From assembly GCA_019120375.1 (NCBI GenBank), contig DWVE01000020.1:1-20675 (forward strand): a DNA stretch of 20,675 nt, read 5' to 3'. The notes under the pieces are model-generated. The model did not search any database and was not told the origin of the DNA. It worked only from the letters and a program-made list of their open reading frames with translations. The DNA comes from Allofournierella_A excrementavium. Lineage in GTDB: Bacteria; Bacillota; Clostridia; Oscillospirales; Ruminococcaceae. This document shows positions 6,134 through 13,656 of the stretch, piece after piece (within the stretch, counting starts at the first letter, position 1; every line of letters starts with the position of its first letter). Position numbers and translations under genes: made by a program.

Positions 6134-6499
6134 ATGAAACACTACACCATCACCGTCAACGGCACCCCGTACAATGTGACCGTGGAGGAGACCGCCGCCG
6201 GCGCTGCTCCCGCCCCTGTGGCCGCCCCCGCGCCCAAGGCTGCTCCCGCTCCCGCGCCCAAGGCCGCCGCTCCGGCTGCCGCCGGCTCCGTGGCTGTGAA
6301 CGCCCCCATGCCCGGCACCATCCTGGACGTGAAGGTGGCCCCCGGCGCCGCTGTGAAGGCGGGCGACGTGCTGGTCATCCTGGAGGCCATGAAGATGGAG
6401 AACGAGATCGTGGCCCCGCAGGACGGCACCGTGGCCGCGGTGAACGTGAAGAAGGGCGACAGCGTGAACTCCGGCGACGTGCTGGCTTCGCTGAACTGA
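6134..6499 (+). CDS. Biotin carboxyl carrier protein (1.3S / gamma type)
   Basis: This 121-residue carrier shuttles a carboxyl group on biotin between two active sites. The N-terminal MKHYTITVNGTPYNVTVEE strand region is followed by a flexible Ala/Pro linker (about 21-50). The biotinyl domain (51-121) carries the canonical EAMKMEN motif with biotinylated Lys 87, and the hairpin-turn glycines expected of the fold are present. Its layout matches the transcarboxylase 1.3S and methylmalonyl-CoA decarboxylase gamma-type carriers more than long AccB proteins. A strong TAGGAGGA site (6117-6124) precedes the start, with a 5-bp hairpin (6104-6117) touching it. It lies between the two carboxyltransferase genes, so it is the likely common carrier. 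Attachment of biotin needs a BirA ligase encoded elsewhere. Confidence 0.95.
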   Translation: MKHYTITVNGTPYNVTVEETAAGAAPAPVAAPAPKAAPAPAPKAAAPAAAGSVAVNAPMPGTILDVKVAPGAAVKAGDVLVILEAMKMENEIVAPQDGTVAAVNVKKGDSVNSGDVLASLN

Positions 6500-6518
6500 G
6501 AAACGGGAGGGGAACGAG

Positions 6519-7919
6519 ATGGCAAAACCCGTAAAGATCACAGAAGTGGTCCTGCGCGACGCCCACCAGTCGCTGCTGGCCACCCGCATGACCATGGATG
6601 AGATGCGTCCCATCCTGCCCGCCATGGACGAAGTGGGCTACTACTCGGTGGAATGCTGGGGCGGCGCCACCTTCGACGCCTGCATCCGTTTCCTGGACGA
6701 GGACCCCTGGGACCGCCTGCGCATCCTGCGCAAGGAGATGCCCAACTCCAAGCTGCAGATGCTCTTCCGCGGCCAGAACATGCTGGGCTACCGCCACTAC
6801 GCCGACGACGCGGTGGAGTACTTCGTGCAGAAGTCCGTTGCCAACGGCATCGACATCCTGCGCATCTTTGACGCGCTGAACGACCCCCGCAACCTGGAGA
6901 CCGCCATCAAGGCGGCCATCAAGGAAAAGGCCCATGTGCAGGGCTGCATCAGCTACACCCTGAGCCCCGTGCACAACAACGAGTACTTCGCGAACTACGC
7001 CAAGACCCTGGAAGAGATGGGCGCCCACAGCATCTGCATCAAGGACATGGCGGGCCTGCTGACGCCCTATGCCACCTACGAACTGGTGAAGGCCCTCAAG
7101 GAGACCGTTTCCATCCCGGTGGACATCCACAGCCACTACACCTCCGGCCTCGCCTCCATGTCCATCCTCAAGGGCATCGAGGCCGGCGCGGACATCGTGG
7201 ACACCGCCATGAGCCCCCTGGCCCTGGGCACCAGCCACATGCCCACCGAGAGCCTTGTGGCCGCTTTGAAGGGCACCGAGTACGACACCGGCCTGGACCT
7301 GAAGAAGCTGAACGTGGTGCGCGCCCACTTCGCCAAACTCCGCGAGAAGTACATCGCCAACGGCCAGATCAGCCCCAAGATGCTGGGCGTGGACGCCAAC
7401 ACCCTGCTGTATCAGGTGCCCGGCGGCATGCTCTCCAACCTGCTCAAGCAGCTGAAGGACGCCGGCAAGGAGGACCAGCTGGACGCCGTTCTGCAGGAGA
7501 TCCCCCGCGTGCGTGAGGACTCCGGCTATCCGCCGCTGGTCACCCCCACCAGCCAGATCGTGGGCACCCAGGCGGTGTTCAACGTCATCATGGGCGAGCG
7601 CTACAAGATGGTCACCAAGGAGTTCAAGGGCTTGGTCCACGGCGACTACGGCCGCACTCCCGCGCCCATCAGCCCCGAGTTCACCAAGAAAATCCTGGGT
7701 GACGAGGCGCCCATCACCTGCCGCCCGGCCGACCTGCTGGAGCCGGAGGTGGAGAAGATGAAGGCCGAGGCCGCCAAATACGCCATCCAGGAGGAGGACG
7801 TGCTCACCTACGCCATGTTCCCCCAGGTGGCCCCGGGGTTCTTCGAGAAGCGCGCCGAGAAGGCCGCCGGCGTGGACGGCGACCATGTGGACTACGCTTC
7901 CAAGAGCCATCCCGTGTGA
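6519..7919 (+). CDS. Pyruvate/oxaloacetate carboxyltransferase (5S / OadA-type, no biotin domain)
   Basis: This 466-residue TIM-barrel enzyme moves CO2 between biotin and pyruvate/oxaloacetate. It belongs to the group containing transcarboxylase 5S, the oxaloacetate decarboxylase alpha subunit and PycB. The metal and catalytic residues are visible: LRDAHQS with Asp 14, the to-be-carbamylated Lys 175 in CIKDMAGL, and His 204/His 206 in HSHYTSG. The substrate-site block VECWGGATFDACIRFL and the MLFRGQNMLGYRHYADD helix are intact. The C-terminal post-barrel domain (TSQIVGTQAVFNVIMGERYKMV) is also complete. Unlike full OadA it lacks a C-terminal biotinyl domain, consistent with the separate carrier encoded 19 nt upstream. 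GGGAGGGGA (6505-6513) is its ribosome binding site. Transcription stops at the strong terminator at 7933-7969. Whether it runs as a transcarboxylase or a decarboxylase depends on the partner subunits. Confidence 0.93.
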   Translation: MAKPVKITEVVLRDAHQSLLATRMTMDEMRPILPAMDEVGYYSVECWGGATFDACIRFLDEDPWDRLRILRKEMPNSKLQMLFRGQNMLGYRHYADDAVEYFVQKSVANGIDILRIFDALNDPRNLETAIKAAIKEKAHVQGCISYTLSPVHNNEYFANYAKTLEEMGAHSICIKDMAGLLTPYATYELVKALKETVSIPVDIHSHYTSGLASMSILKGIEAGADIVDTAMSPLALGTSHMPTESLVAALKGTEYDTGLDLKKLNVVRAHFAKLREKYIANGQISPKMLGVDANTLLYQVPGGMLSNLLKQLKDAGKEDQLDAVLQEIPRVREDSGYPPLVTPTSQIVGTQAVFNVIMGERYKMVTKEFKGLVHGDYGRTPAPISPEFTKKILGDEAPITCRPADLLEPEVEKMKAEAAKYAIQEEDVLTYAMFPQVAPGFFEKRAEKAAGVDGDHVDYASKSHPV

Positions 7920-7932
7920 TTTTTTGATGCGC

Positions 7933-7969
7933 ATATCCCCCTGTTCCGTCGGAACGGGGGGATATTTTT
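7933..7969 (+). terminator. Rho-independent terminator of the carboxyltransferase operon
   Basis: A 15-bp stem pairs ATATCCCCCTGTTCC (7933-7947) with 7951-7965 (one G-T pair) around a 3-nt GTC loop, followed directly by TTTT. It begins 14 nt after the stop codon. Confidence 0.95.
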
Positions 7970-8037
7970 GTGCCGCCCTGCCCATGCTGAAAAGCGGGGG
8001 AGCGGCCGCGTGCGGGCCAGAAAATGGAAGCAAAACC

Positions 8038-8066
8038 TTGAAAAAGCGAGCCAAAGAGAGTAAGAT
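8038..8066 (+). promoter_or_regulatory. Putative sigma-A promoter of the yicC-rsgA operon
   Basis: TTGAAA (8038-8043, 5 of 6 consensus) and TAAGAT (8061-8066, 4 of 6) are separated by 17 nt. The location is right: after the previous terminator and about 85 nt before the yicC start. No other candidate is visible in the 7970-8159 gap, which otherwise holds nothing I recognise. Confidence 0.6.
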
Positions 8067-8159
8067 AGCAATATGTATATTTTAAGATTGGGGCACTGGG
8101 CCCTCACGGAAAAAATATACACCGAAGCGCAAGACGAAATGTGAAAGAGGTTGGTTTGA

Positions 8160-9038
8160 ATGGCCCTGAGCATGACCGGCTACGGCCGGGCCGAGGCGCT
8201 GGTGAACGGCCGTGACATCACGGTGGAGATCAAAAGCGTCAATTCCCGCTATTTCGAGTATTCCTCCCGCATCCCCCGCAGCTGCGCCTATATGGACGAC
8301 AAGCTGAAAAAGCTGCTCAGCGCGGCGGTCAGCCGGGGCAAGGTGGAGCTGAGCCTGCAGATGCAGACGGTCAGCGCCCCGGACGTGACGGTGCAGGTGA
8401 ACATGCCTCTGGCCAAGAGCTACGCCGCGGCGCTGGAAGCCATCCGCACCGAGACGGGCGCGGCGGGGGACGTGACCGCCGGCCTGCTGGCCCGCTTCCC
8501 CGACGTGCTGGCCGTGCGCCACGCCGACGTGGACGAGGACGCCCTCTGGCAGGACGTGGCCGGCGTGTGCGAGGCCGCGCTCAAGAACTTCATCGCCATG
8601 CGCGCGGTGGAGGGCGAGAAGCTGAAGGCCGACGTGATGGACCGCCTTGCCACCATCGAGGAGACGGTGGGCAAAATCGAAGAGGGCAGCGCCCAGCGGG
8701 TGGAAAACTACACCCAGAAGCTCTACGCCCGCCTCGAGACCATTTTGCAGGACCAGAACATCGACCAGGCGCGCATCCTCACCGAGGCCGCCATCTTTGC
8801 GGACAAGACCGCCGTGGACGAGGAGACCGTGCGCCTGCGCAGCCACATCGCCCAGTACCGGGAGATCCTGAACACCGACGGCCCCGTGGGCCGCAAGCTG
8901 GACTTTTTGACCCAGGAGCTGAACCGGGAGACCAACACCATCGGCTCCAAGTGCCAGGACCTGGCCATCACCCGCATGGTGGTGGATACCAAGGCTGAAA
9001 TCGAAAAGATCCGCGAGCAGATCCAGAACATCGAGTAA
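8160..9038 (+). CDS. yicC: YicC family endoribonuclease (YloC)
   Basis: The 292-residue protein matches the YicC/YloC family. It opens with SMTGYGRAEA, followed by VEIKSVNSRYFEYSSRIPR, the RGKVELSLQ segment and the DUF1732 C-terminus (DFLTQELNRETNTIGSKCQDLAITRMVVDTKAEIEKIREQIQNIE). E. coli YicC and B. subtilis YloC have been reported as RNA-processing endoribonucleases. ATG 8160 follows AAAGAGG (8144-8150). It is the first gene of a tight operon, with remA 15 nt downstream, the same pairing as yloC-remA in B. subtilis. The middle of the protein is rich in coiled-coil-forming residues, as in the family. Confidence 0.95.
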   Translation: MALSMTGYGRAEALVNGRDITVEIKSVNSRYFEYSSRIPRSCAYMDDKLKKLLSAAVSRGKVELSLQMQTVSAPDVTVQVNMPLAKSYAAALEAIRTETGAAGDVTAGLLARFPDVLAVRHADVDEDALWQDVAGVCEAALKNFIAMRAVEGEKLKADVMDRLATIEETVGKIEEGSAQRVENYTQKLYARLETILQDQNIDQARILTEAAIFADKTAVDEETVRLRSHIAQYREILNTDGPVGRKLDFLTQELNRETNTIGSKCQDLAITRMVVDTKAEIEKIREQIQNIE

Positions 9039-9053
9039 GGGGGAGAGGAAGGT

Positions 9054-9323
9054 ATGAAACTCATCAACATCGGTTTCGGCAACATGGTCAGCGCCAGCCG
9101 GCTCATCGCCATCGTCAGCCCCGAGAGCGCCCCCATCAAGCGCATCGTGCAGGAGGCGCGGGACAAGGGCGCCCTTATCGACGCCACCTACGGCCGCCGC
9201 ACCCGCGCGGTCATTATCATGGATTCCGACCACGTCATCCTCAGCGCCGTGCAGCCTGAGACGGTGGCCAACCGCCTGGCGGTGGACGATGTGGAAGACG
9301 ACGAGGAGATGGACAATGAATAA
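9054..9323 (+). CDS. remA: RemA/DUF370 DNA-binding regulator
   Basis: This 89-residue protein matches RemA (YlzA, DUF370): MKLINIGFGNMVSASRLIAIVSPESAPIKRIVQEARDKG and DATYGRRTRAVIIMDSDHVILSAVQPETVANRL are the family core. B. subtilis RemA is a ring-forming DNA-binding protein that activates matrix and osmoprotection genes; its role in Clostridia is less clear. The start follows GAGAGGAAGG (9044-9053). An acidic tail (DDVEDDEEMDNE) extends past the conserved core. The last 8 nt, ATGAATAA, overlap the gmk start, so gmk translation is probably coupled to remA. Confidence 0.95.
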   Translation: MKLINIGFGNMVSASRLIAIVSPESAPIKRIVQEARDKGALIDATYGRRTRAVIIMDSDHVILSAVQPETVANRLAVDDVEDDEEMDNE

Positions 9324-9882
9324 CGAACAGTATCTTGTGGTGGTCTCCGGGCCCTCCGGCTCCGGCAAGGACACGGTGGTCTCCCGCCTGATGGCGCAGC
9401 ACCCGGAAATCGAGATTTCCGTTTCCGCCACCACCCGCGACAAGCGCCCCGGCGAACAGGAGGGAGTCAACTACTATTACCTCACCGTGCCCGCCTTTGA
9501 GCAGAAAATCGCCGACGGCGAGATTTTGGAGTACACCCGGTACTGCGGCAACTACTACGGCACCCCCAAGTCCGAGGTGGACAGGCGCATCGCCGCCCAC
9601 ACCACCGTCATCCTGGTCATCGAGGTGGTGGGCGCCACCAACATCAAGCGCCTGTACCCCGGGGCCACCACCATCTTCATCCAGCCCCCCAGCTACGCCG
9701 AACTGGAAGAGCGTCTGCGGGGCCGCGGCACCGAGAGCGAGCAGGCCATCCAGAGCCGCCTCGCCCGGGCGGCGGAGGAGATGAGCTACGCCACCGACTA
9801 CGACGAAGTGGTGGTCAACGACGACGTGGACCGCTGCGCCGATGAAATTTACCGCCTCATCCGGGAGCATCAGCATACATAA
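9316..9882 (+). CDS. gmk: Guanylate kinase
   Basis: Guanylate kinase phosphorylates GMP to GDP with ATP in the cytoplasm, feeding GTP and (p)ppGpp pools. The 188-residue protein has the P-loop GPSGSGKD (12-19), the GMP-binding VSATTRDKRPGEQEGVNYYYL region, and the segment GEILEYTRYCGNYYGTP. ATG 9316 is inferred from the family N-terminus and from GGAG in the upstream GACGAGGAGATG; the longer open frame from 9289 would add nine unsupported codons lying inside remA. The gene overlaps remA by 8 nt. In B. subtilis the next genes are rpoZ and coaBC; here priA follows after 18 nt. Confidence 0.97.
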   Translation: MNNEQYLVVVSGPSGSGKDTVVSRLMAQHPEIEISVSATTRDKRPGEQEGVNYYYLTVPAFEQKIADGEILEYTRYCGNYYGTPKSEVDRRIAAHTTVILVIEVVGATNIKRLYPGATTIFIQPPSYAELEERLRGRGTESEQAIQSRLARAAEEMSYATDYDEVVVNDDVDRCADEIYRLIREHQHT

Positions 9883-9900
9883 ATAAAGAAAAGGAGGAAC

Positions 9901-12159
9901 GTGGCTTTGTTGCAGACCGTTCAAGTGGCAGTCAGCGGGGCCACCTTCCACTTTGACAAGCTCTATACCTACCTGCTGCCGCCCCGGCTGGAAGGGGCGG
10001 TGTTCGTGGGCAGCATGGTGCTGGTGCCCTTCGGGCGGGGCAACAAGCCCCGCACCGGCGTGGTGCTGGCCCTGGGCCAGCAGGAGGAGGCGGGCCGCTG
10101 CAAGGAACTGTTCGACGCCGCCCCCGAGGAAGCCCGCCTCACCGACGAACTGCTGGGCCTTGTGCACTTTTTGAAGGAGCGCACCTTCTGCACCTGGTAC
10201 GAGGCGGTGCGGGCCATCATCCCCTACGGGGCCCAGTACCGCCCGGCGAGCACCGAGAACGGCCCCCGGCTGCAAAAGCAGCTGCAGCGCCACACCGAGC
10301 CGCTCTACGAGCTGGCCGGCCCGCTGCCGGAAAAACCCAAGCCCACCGAAAAGCAGAAAGCCGCCGCCGCCGCGCTGGCAAACGGCCCGCTGCCCGCCTC
10401 GGCCCTCGCGGAGATGGGCCTTTCCCGCGCCGTGCTGGATAACCTCTGCGAAAAGGGCGTGCTGCGCAAAGGGCAGGTGGACAAGACCGTGGACCTCTAC
10501 GCGGGCATCCCCCGCTCGGAGGAGCCGGTGGTCCTCAGCGACGACCAGCAGCGTGTGTTCGAGGGCCTCGCCGCCCAAATGGCAGAGCAAAAGCCCGCGG
10601 CGGCGCTGCTCCACGGCGTCACCGCCAGCGGCAAAACGCTGGTGTTCCTGAAACTCATCCAGCGCTGCCTGGAACTGGGGCGCACCGCCCTGGTGCTGGT
10701 GCCGGAGATAAGCCTCACCCCCCAGATGATACGCCGCCTAAAAGCCAGCTTCGGCGAGCGGGTGGCAGTGCAGCACTCTGCCCTCAGCCACACCGAGCGC
10801 CTTTTGCAGTGGCGGATGATACAGACCGGCGGGGCCGACATCGTGGTGGGCACCCGCAGCGCGGTGTTCGCGCCATTGGCGAACATCGGCCTCATCGTGG
10901 TGGACGAGGAACAGGAGCACACCTATCAGTCGGAGAACGCCCCCCGCTTTGACGCGCGGCAGGTGGCCAAGCGCCGCGCCGCCGACCATAACGCGCTGGT
11001 GCTCTTCGCCAGCGCCACCCCCAGCGTGGAGAGCTATCAGGCCGCGCTGGACGGGCGCTATACCCTTTACAAACTCACCAAACGCTATGCCAGCCAGCCG
11101 CTTCCCACCGTGGAACTGGTGGACATGCGCGCCGAGCTGGCGGCGGGCAACCCCGCCAGCATCAGCGCCCCGCTGGCCGAGCACATCCGCCAGACGCTGG
11201 CGGCAAAGCGGCAGACCATCCTGCTGCTCAACCGCCGGGGCTACCGCACCGTGGGCATGTGCACCGAGTGCGGCAAGGCGGTGAAATGCGGCAGCTGCAG
11301 CGTGCCCATGGTCTACCACAAGGCCGAGCAGAAGCTGCTCTGCCACTACTGCGGCCACACCATCTCCCCGGTGCCCACCAAATGCCCCGAGTGCGGCGGC
11401 AAGCTGCGCTACACGGGATTTGGCACCCAGCGGGTGGAGGAGGAGCTGGCCGAGCTGTTCCCGGACGCCCGCGTCCTGCGTATGGACCAGGACTCCACCG
11501 GTCAGAAGAACGCCCACGACCGCATGCTGGCCCGCTTTGCCGCCGGCGACTACGACATCATGCTGGGCACCCAGATGGTGGCCAAGGGCCTGGACTTCGA
11601 AAAGGTCACCCTGGTGGGGGTGCTTGGGGTGGACAGCCTGCTCTTCTCCCAGGGCTTTCGGGCCTATGAGAACGTGTTCAGCCTGGTCACCCAGGTCATC
11701 GGCCGGGGCGGCCGGGCCAGCGAGCCGGGCCACGCGGTCATCCAGACGGTGGACCCCCAGAACCCGGTGCTGAATCTGGCGGCATCCCAAAACTACGAGG
11801 CCTTCTTTGCCCAGGAGATCGCCTTCCGCAAGCTGTGCCTCTATCCGCCCTTCTGCTCGGTGTGCATCGCCGCCTTCAGCGGCGAAAAGGACGGCGAGAC
11901 CCTTGCCGCCGCGGCCCGCTTCGGCGCGCTGCTCACCGCCCGGGCAAAGCAGCAGCCGAACATGCCGCTGCGCCTTTTGGGCCCCGCGCCCATGAACGTG
12001 GTCCTCATCAAGGACCGCTACCGCTACAAACTCACCATCAAATGCCGCAACGACAAAGCCTTCCGGGCGATGCTTGCGGATGTGATGCAGGACTATTCCG
12101 CCGAAGGGCTGCCCGGCAAGGCCGCCGTGACGCTGGATTTCAATTCCGACGGGGACTGA
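9901..12159 (+). CDS. priA: Primosomal protein N' (PriA replication-restart helicase)
   Basis: PriA recognises stalled forks and reloads the replicative helicase. The 752-residue product has an N-terminal DNA-binding domain (VQVAVSGATFHFDKLYTYLLP), Walker A GVTASGKT (239-246) and Walker B VVDEEQEH (334-340). Helicase motif III SATPS and NRRGY follow. An eight-cysteine zinc region has Cys 454, 457, 463, 466, 481, 484, 495 and 498, and motifs QDSTG and GTQMVAKGLDFEKVTLVGV come after it. The residue after DEE is Gln, where many PriA proteins have His. The start is uncertain: GTG 9901 lies only 3 nt from AAGGAGG (9891-9897), so TTG at 9907 or 9910 would be better spaced. Otherwise the length is normal for the family. 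Confidence 0.97.
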   Translation: MALLQTVQVAVSGATFHFDKLYTYLLPPRLEGAVFVGSMVLVPFGRGNKPRTGVVLALGQQEEAGRCKELFDAAPEEARLTDELLGLVHFLKERTFCTWYEAVRAIIPYGAQYRPASTENGPRLQKQLQRHTEPLYELAGPLPEKPKPTEKQKAAAAALANGPLPASALAEMGLSRAVLDNLCEKGVLRKGQVDKTVDLYAGIPRSEEPVVLSDDQQRVFEGLAAQMAEQKPAAALLHGVTASGKTLVFLKLIQRCLELGRTALVLVPEISLTPQMIRRLKASFGERVAVQHSALSHTERLLQWRMIQTGGADIVVGTRSAVFAPLANIGLIVVDEEQEHTYQSENAPRFDARQVAKRRAADHNALVLFASATPSVESYQAALDGRYTLYKLTKRYASQPLPTVELVDMRAELAAGNPASISAPLAEHIRQTLAAKRQTILLLNRRGYRTVGMCTECGKAVKCGSCSVPMVYHKAEQKLLCHYCGHTISPVPTKCPECGGKLRYTGFGTQRVEEELAELFPDARVLRMDQDSTGQKNAHDRMLARFAAGDYDIMLGTQMVAKGLDFEKVTLVGVLGVDSLLFSQGFRAYENVFSLVTQVIGRGGRASEPGHAVIQTVDPQNPVLNLAASQNYEAFFAQEIAFRKLCLYPPFCSVCIAAFSGEKDGETLAAAARFGALLTARAKQQPNMPLRLLGPAPMNVVLIKDRYRYKLTIKCRNDKAFRAMLADVMQDYSAEGLPGKAAVTLDFNSDGD

Positions 12160-12195
12160 AACGCCCCGCCACTACAAATAAAGGAGCAACGAATT

Positions 12196-12720
12196 ATGGC
12201 ACTTCGCACCATCGTGCAGGACGGCGACCCCATTCTGAAAAAGGTCTGCCGCCCGGTCACCAATTTTGACGACCGTCTGGCCACCCTGCTGGACGACATG
12301 AAAGAGACCCTGCTGGACGCCGGCGGCCTCGGCCTTGCCGGGCCCCAGGTGGGCGTGATGCGCCGCCTGTTCATCGCGCTGGACGAGCGGGACCTGCCGG
12401 AGGACGGCACCGTGCCCGAGGGGTACGAGCCCAAGTTCATCGAGTGCGTCAACCCCGAAATTCTGGAAGAATCCGAGGACACCGTCACCCTCTACGAAGG
12501 GTGCCTGTCCTTCCCGGGCCACAACGGTGCCATCGAGCGCCCCCGCAAGGTTAAAATTCGCGCCCAGGACCGTTTCGGCAACACCTTCGAGATGGAGGCC
12601 GAGGAGATGCTGGCCCGGTGCTTCTGCCACGAGACCAACCATCTGGACGGCATCACCATCATGGACCTGGCCGACCATTTCTACGAGGACGACTACCCCG
12701 ACGAGGCGGAGGAAGACTGA
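12196..12720 (+). CDS. def: Peptide deformylase
   Basis: Peptide deformylase removes the N-formyl group from nascent proteins using a bound metal ion. The 174-residue protein carries motif 1 GLGLAGPQVG (44-53), motif 2 EGCLSFPG with metal ligand Cys 103, and motif 3 HETNH with His 145, Glu 146 and His 149. Motif 1 has Gly where most family members have the second Ala, and motif 3 has Asn where HExDH is commoner. Metal ligands and the catalytic Glu are intact, so activity is expected. AAAGGAG (12180-12186) is the ribosome binding site. The gene overlaps fmt by one base, coupling removal and addition of the formyl group in one operon. Confidence 0.96.
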   Translation: MALRTIVQDGDPILKKVCRPVTNFDDRLATLLDDMKETLLDAGGLGLAGPQVGVMRRLFIALDERDLPEDGTVPEGYEPKFIECVNPEILEESEDTVTLYEGCLSFPGHNGAIERPRKVKIRAQDRFGNTFEMEAEEMLARCFCHETNHLDGITIMDLADHFYEDDYPDEAEED

Positions 12721-13634
12721 TGCGCATTCTTTTCATGGGCACGCCGGACATCGCGGCGGCCAGCCTTGCCGCCATTCTGGAGGCAGGGCACGAGGTCTGC
12801 GGCGTGTTCACCCGGCAGGATAAGCCGGTGGGCCGCAAGCAGGTGCTCACCGCGCCCCCGGTGAAGGTGCTGGCCGAAAGCAAGGGCATCCCTGTTTACC
12901 AGCCCCGCACCCTGCGGGACGAGGCGGTGCAGGCGGACATCCGCGCTTTGGCCCCCGAGCTGATCGTGGTGGTGGCCTACGGGCGCATCCTGCCCCCCGA
13001 GGTGCTGGAAGTGCCACCCCTCGGGTGCATCAACCTGCATGTGTCGCTGCTGCCCAAGTACCGGGGCGCGGCGCCGGTGCAGTGGTCGGTCATCAACGGC
13101 GACACCGAGACCGGCGTTTCCATCATGTTTCTGGACGAGGGCCTGGACACCGGCGACATCCTGAACGTGGCCCCGGTGACCATTGGCCCCGAGGAGACCA
13201 GCGGCGAACTGTTCGAGCGCATCACCGACCAGGGGGCAAAGACCCTGGTGGAGACCATCGCCGCCATCGGCCGGGGCGAAGTCACCCGCACGCCTCAGGA
13301 CCATAGCAAAGCCACCCTCGCGCCGCCGCTCACCAAGGAGATGGCCCGCTTTGACTTCACCCGCCCTGCAAAGGAACTGCATGATCTCGTGCGGGGCATG
13401 AACCCCTGGCCGGTGGCCTACTTTGAAGAGGACGGCAAGAAGATGAAGGTCCTCAAAAGCCGCGTCGCCGCCGGCAGCGGCGCGCCGGGCCAGGTGCTGG
13501 CTCTCTCGCCTTTGACCATCGCCTGCGGCGAGGGCGCGCTGGAGCTGACCGAAGTGGTGCCGGAGGGCAAAAAGCCCATGGCGGGCACCGCCTGGGCGGC
13601 GGGCCGCCGCCTCAAGCCCGGCGACACTCTCTAA
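12720..13634 (+). CDS. fmt: Methionyl-tRNA formyltransferase
   Basis: Fmt formylates Met-tRNAfMet with 10-formyl-tetrahydrofolate for translation initiation. The 304-residue protein begins MRILFMGTPDIAAASL and has the catalytic INLHVSLLPKYRGAAPVQW block with Asn 105 and His 107. Asp 143 lies in GLDTGDI, and the C-terminal OB-like tRNA-binding domain (DFTRPAKELHDLVRGMNPWP) follows. The TGATG junction at 12718-12722 means the start reuses the last base of the def stop; an open frame beginning at 12618 is an extension inside def. A GGAGGAAG site (12708-12715) within def precedes it. Confidence 0.97.
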   Translation: MRILFMGTPDIAAASLAAILEAGHEVCGVFTRQDKPVGRKQVLTAPPVKVLAESKGIPVYQPRTLRDEAVQADIRALAPELIVVVAYGRILPPEVLEVPPLGCINLHVSLLPKYRGAAPVQWSVINGDTETGVSIMFLDEGLDTGDILNVAPVTIGPEETSGELFERITDQGAKTLVETIAAIGRGEVTRTPQDHSKATLAPPLTKEMARFDFTRPAKELHDLVRGMNPWPVAYFEEDGKKMKVLKSRVAAGSGAPGQVLALSPLTIACGEGALELTEVVPEGKKPMAGTAWAAGRRLKPGDTL

Positions 13635-13656
13635 ACTCACCAAAGGAGCATTGACC

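Noticed and set aside
8081..8159. Stretch between the yicC promoter and start codon examined for a riboswitch or leader peptide
   Set aside because: No conserved riboswitch core, long hairpin or translated leader with a ribosome binding site is apparent.
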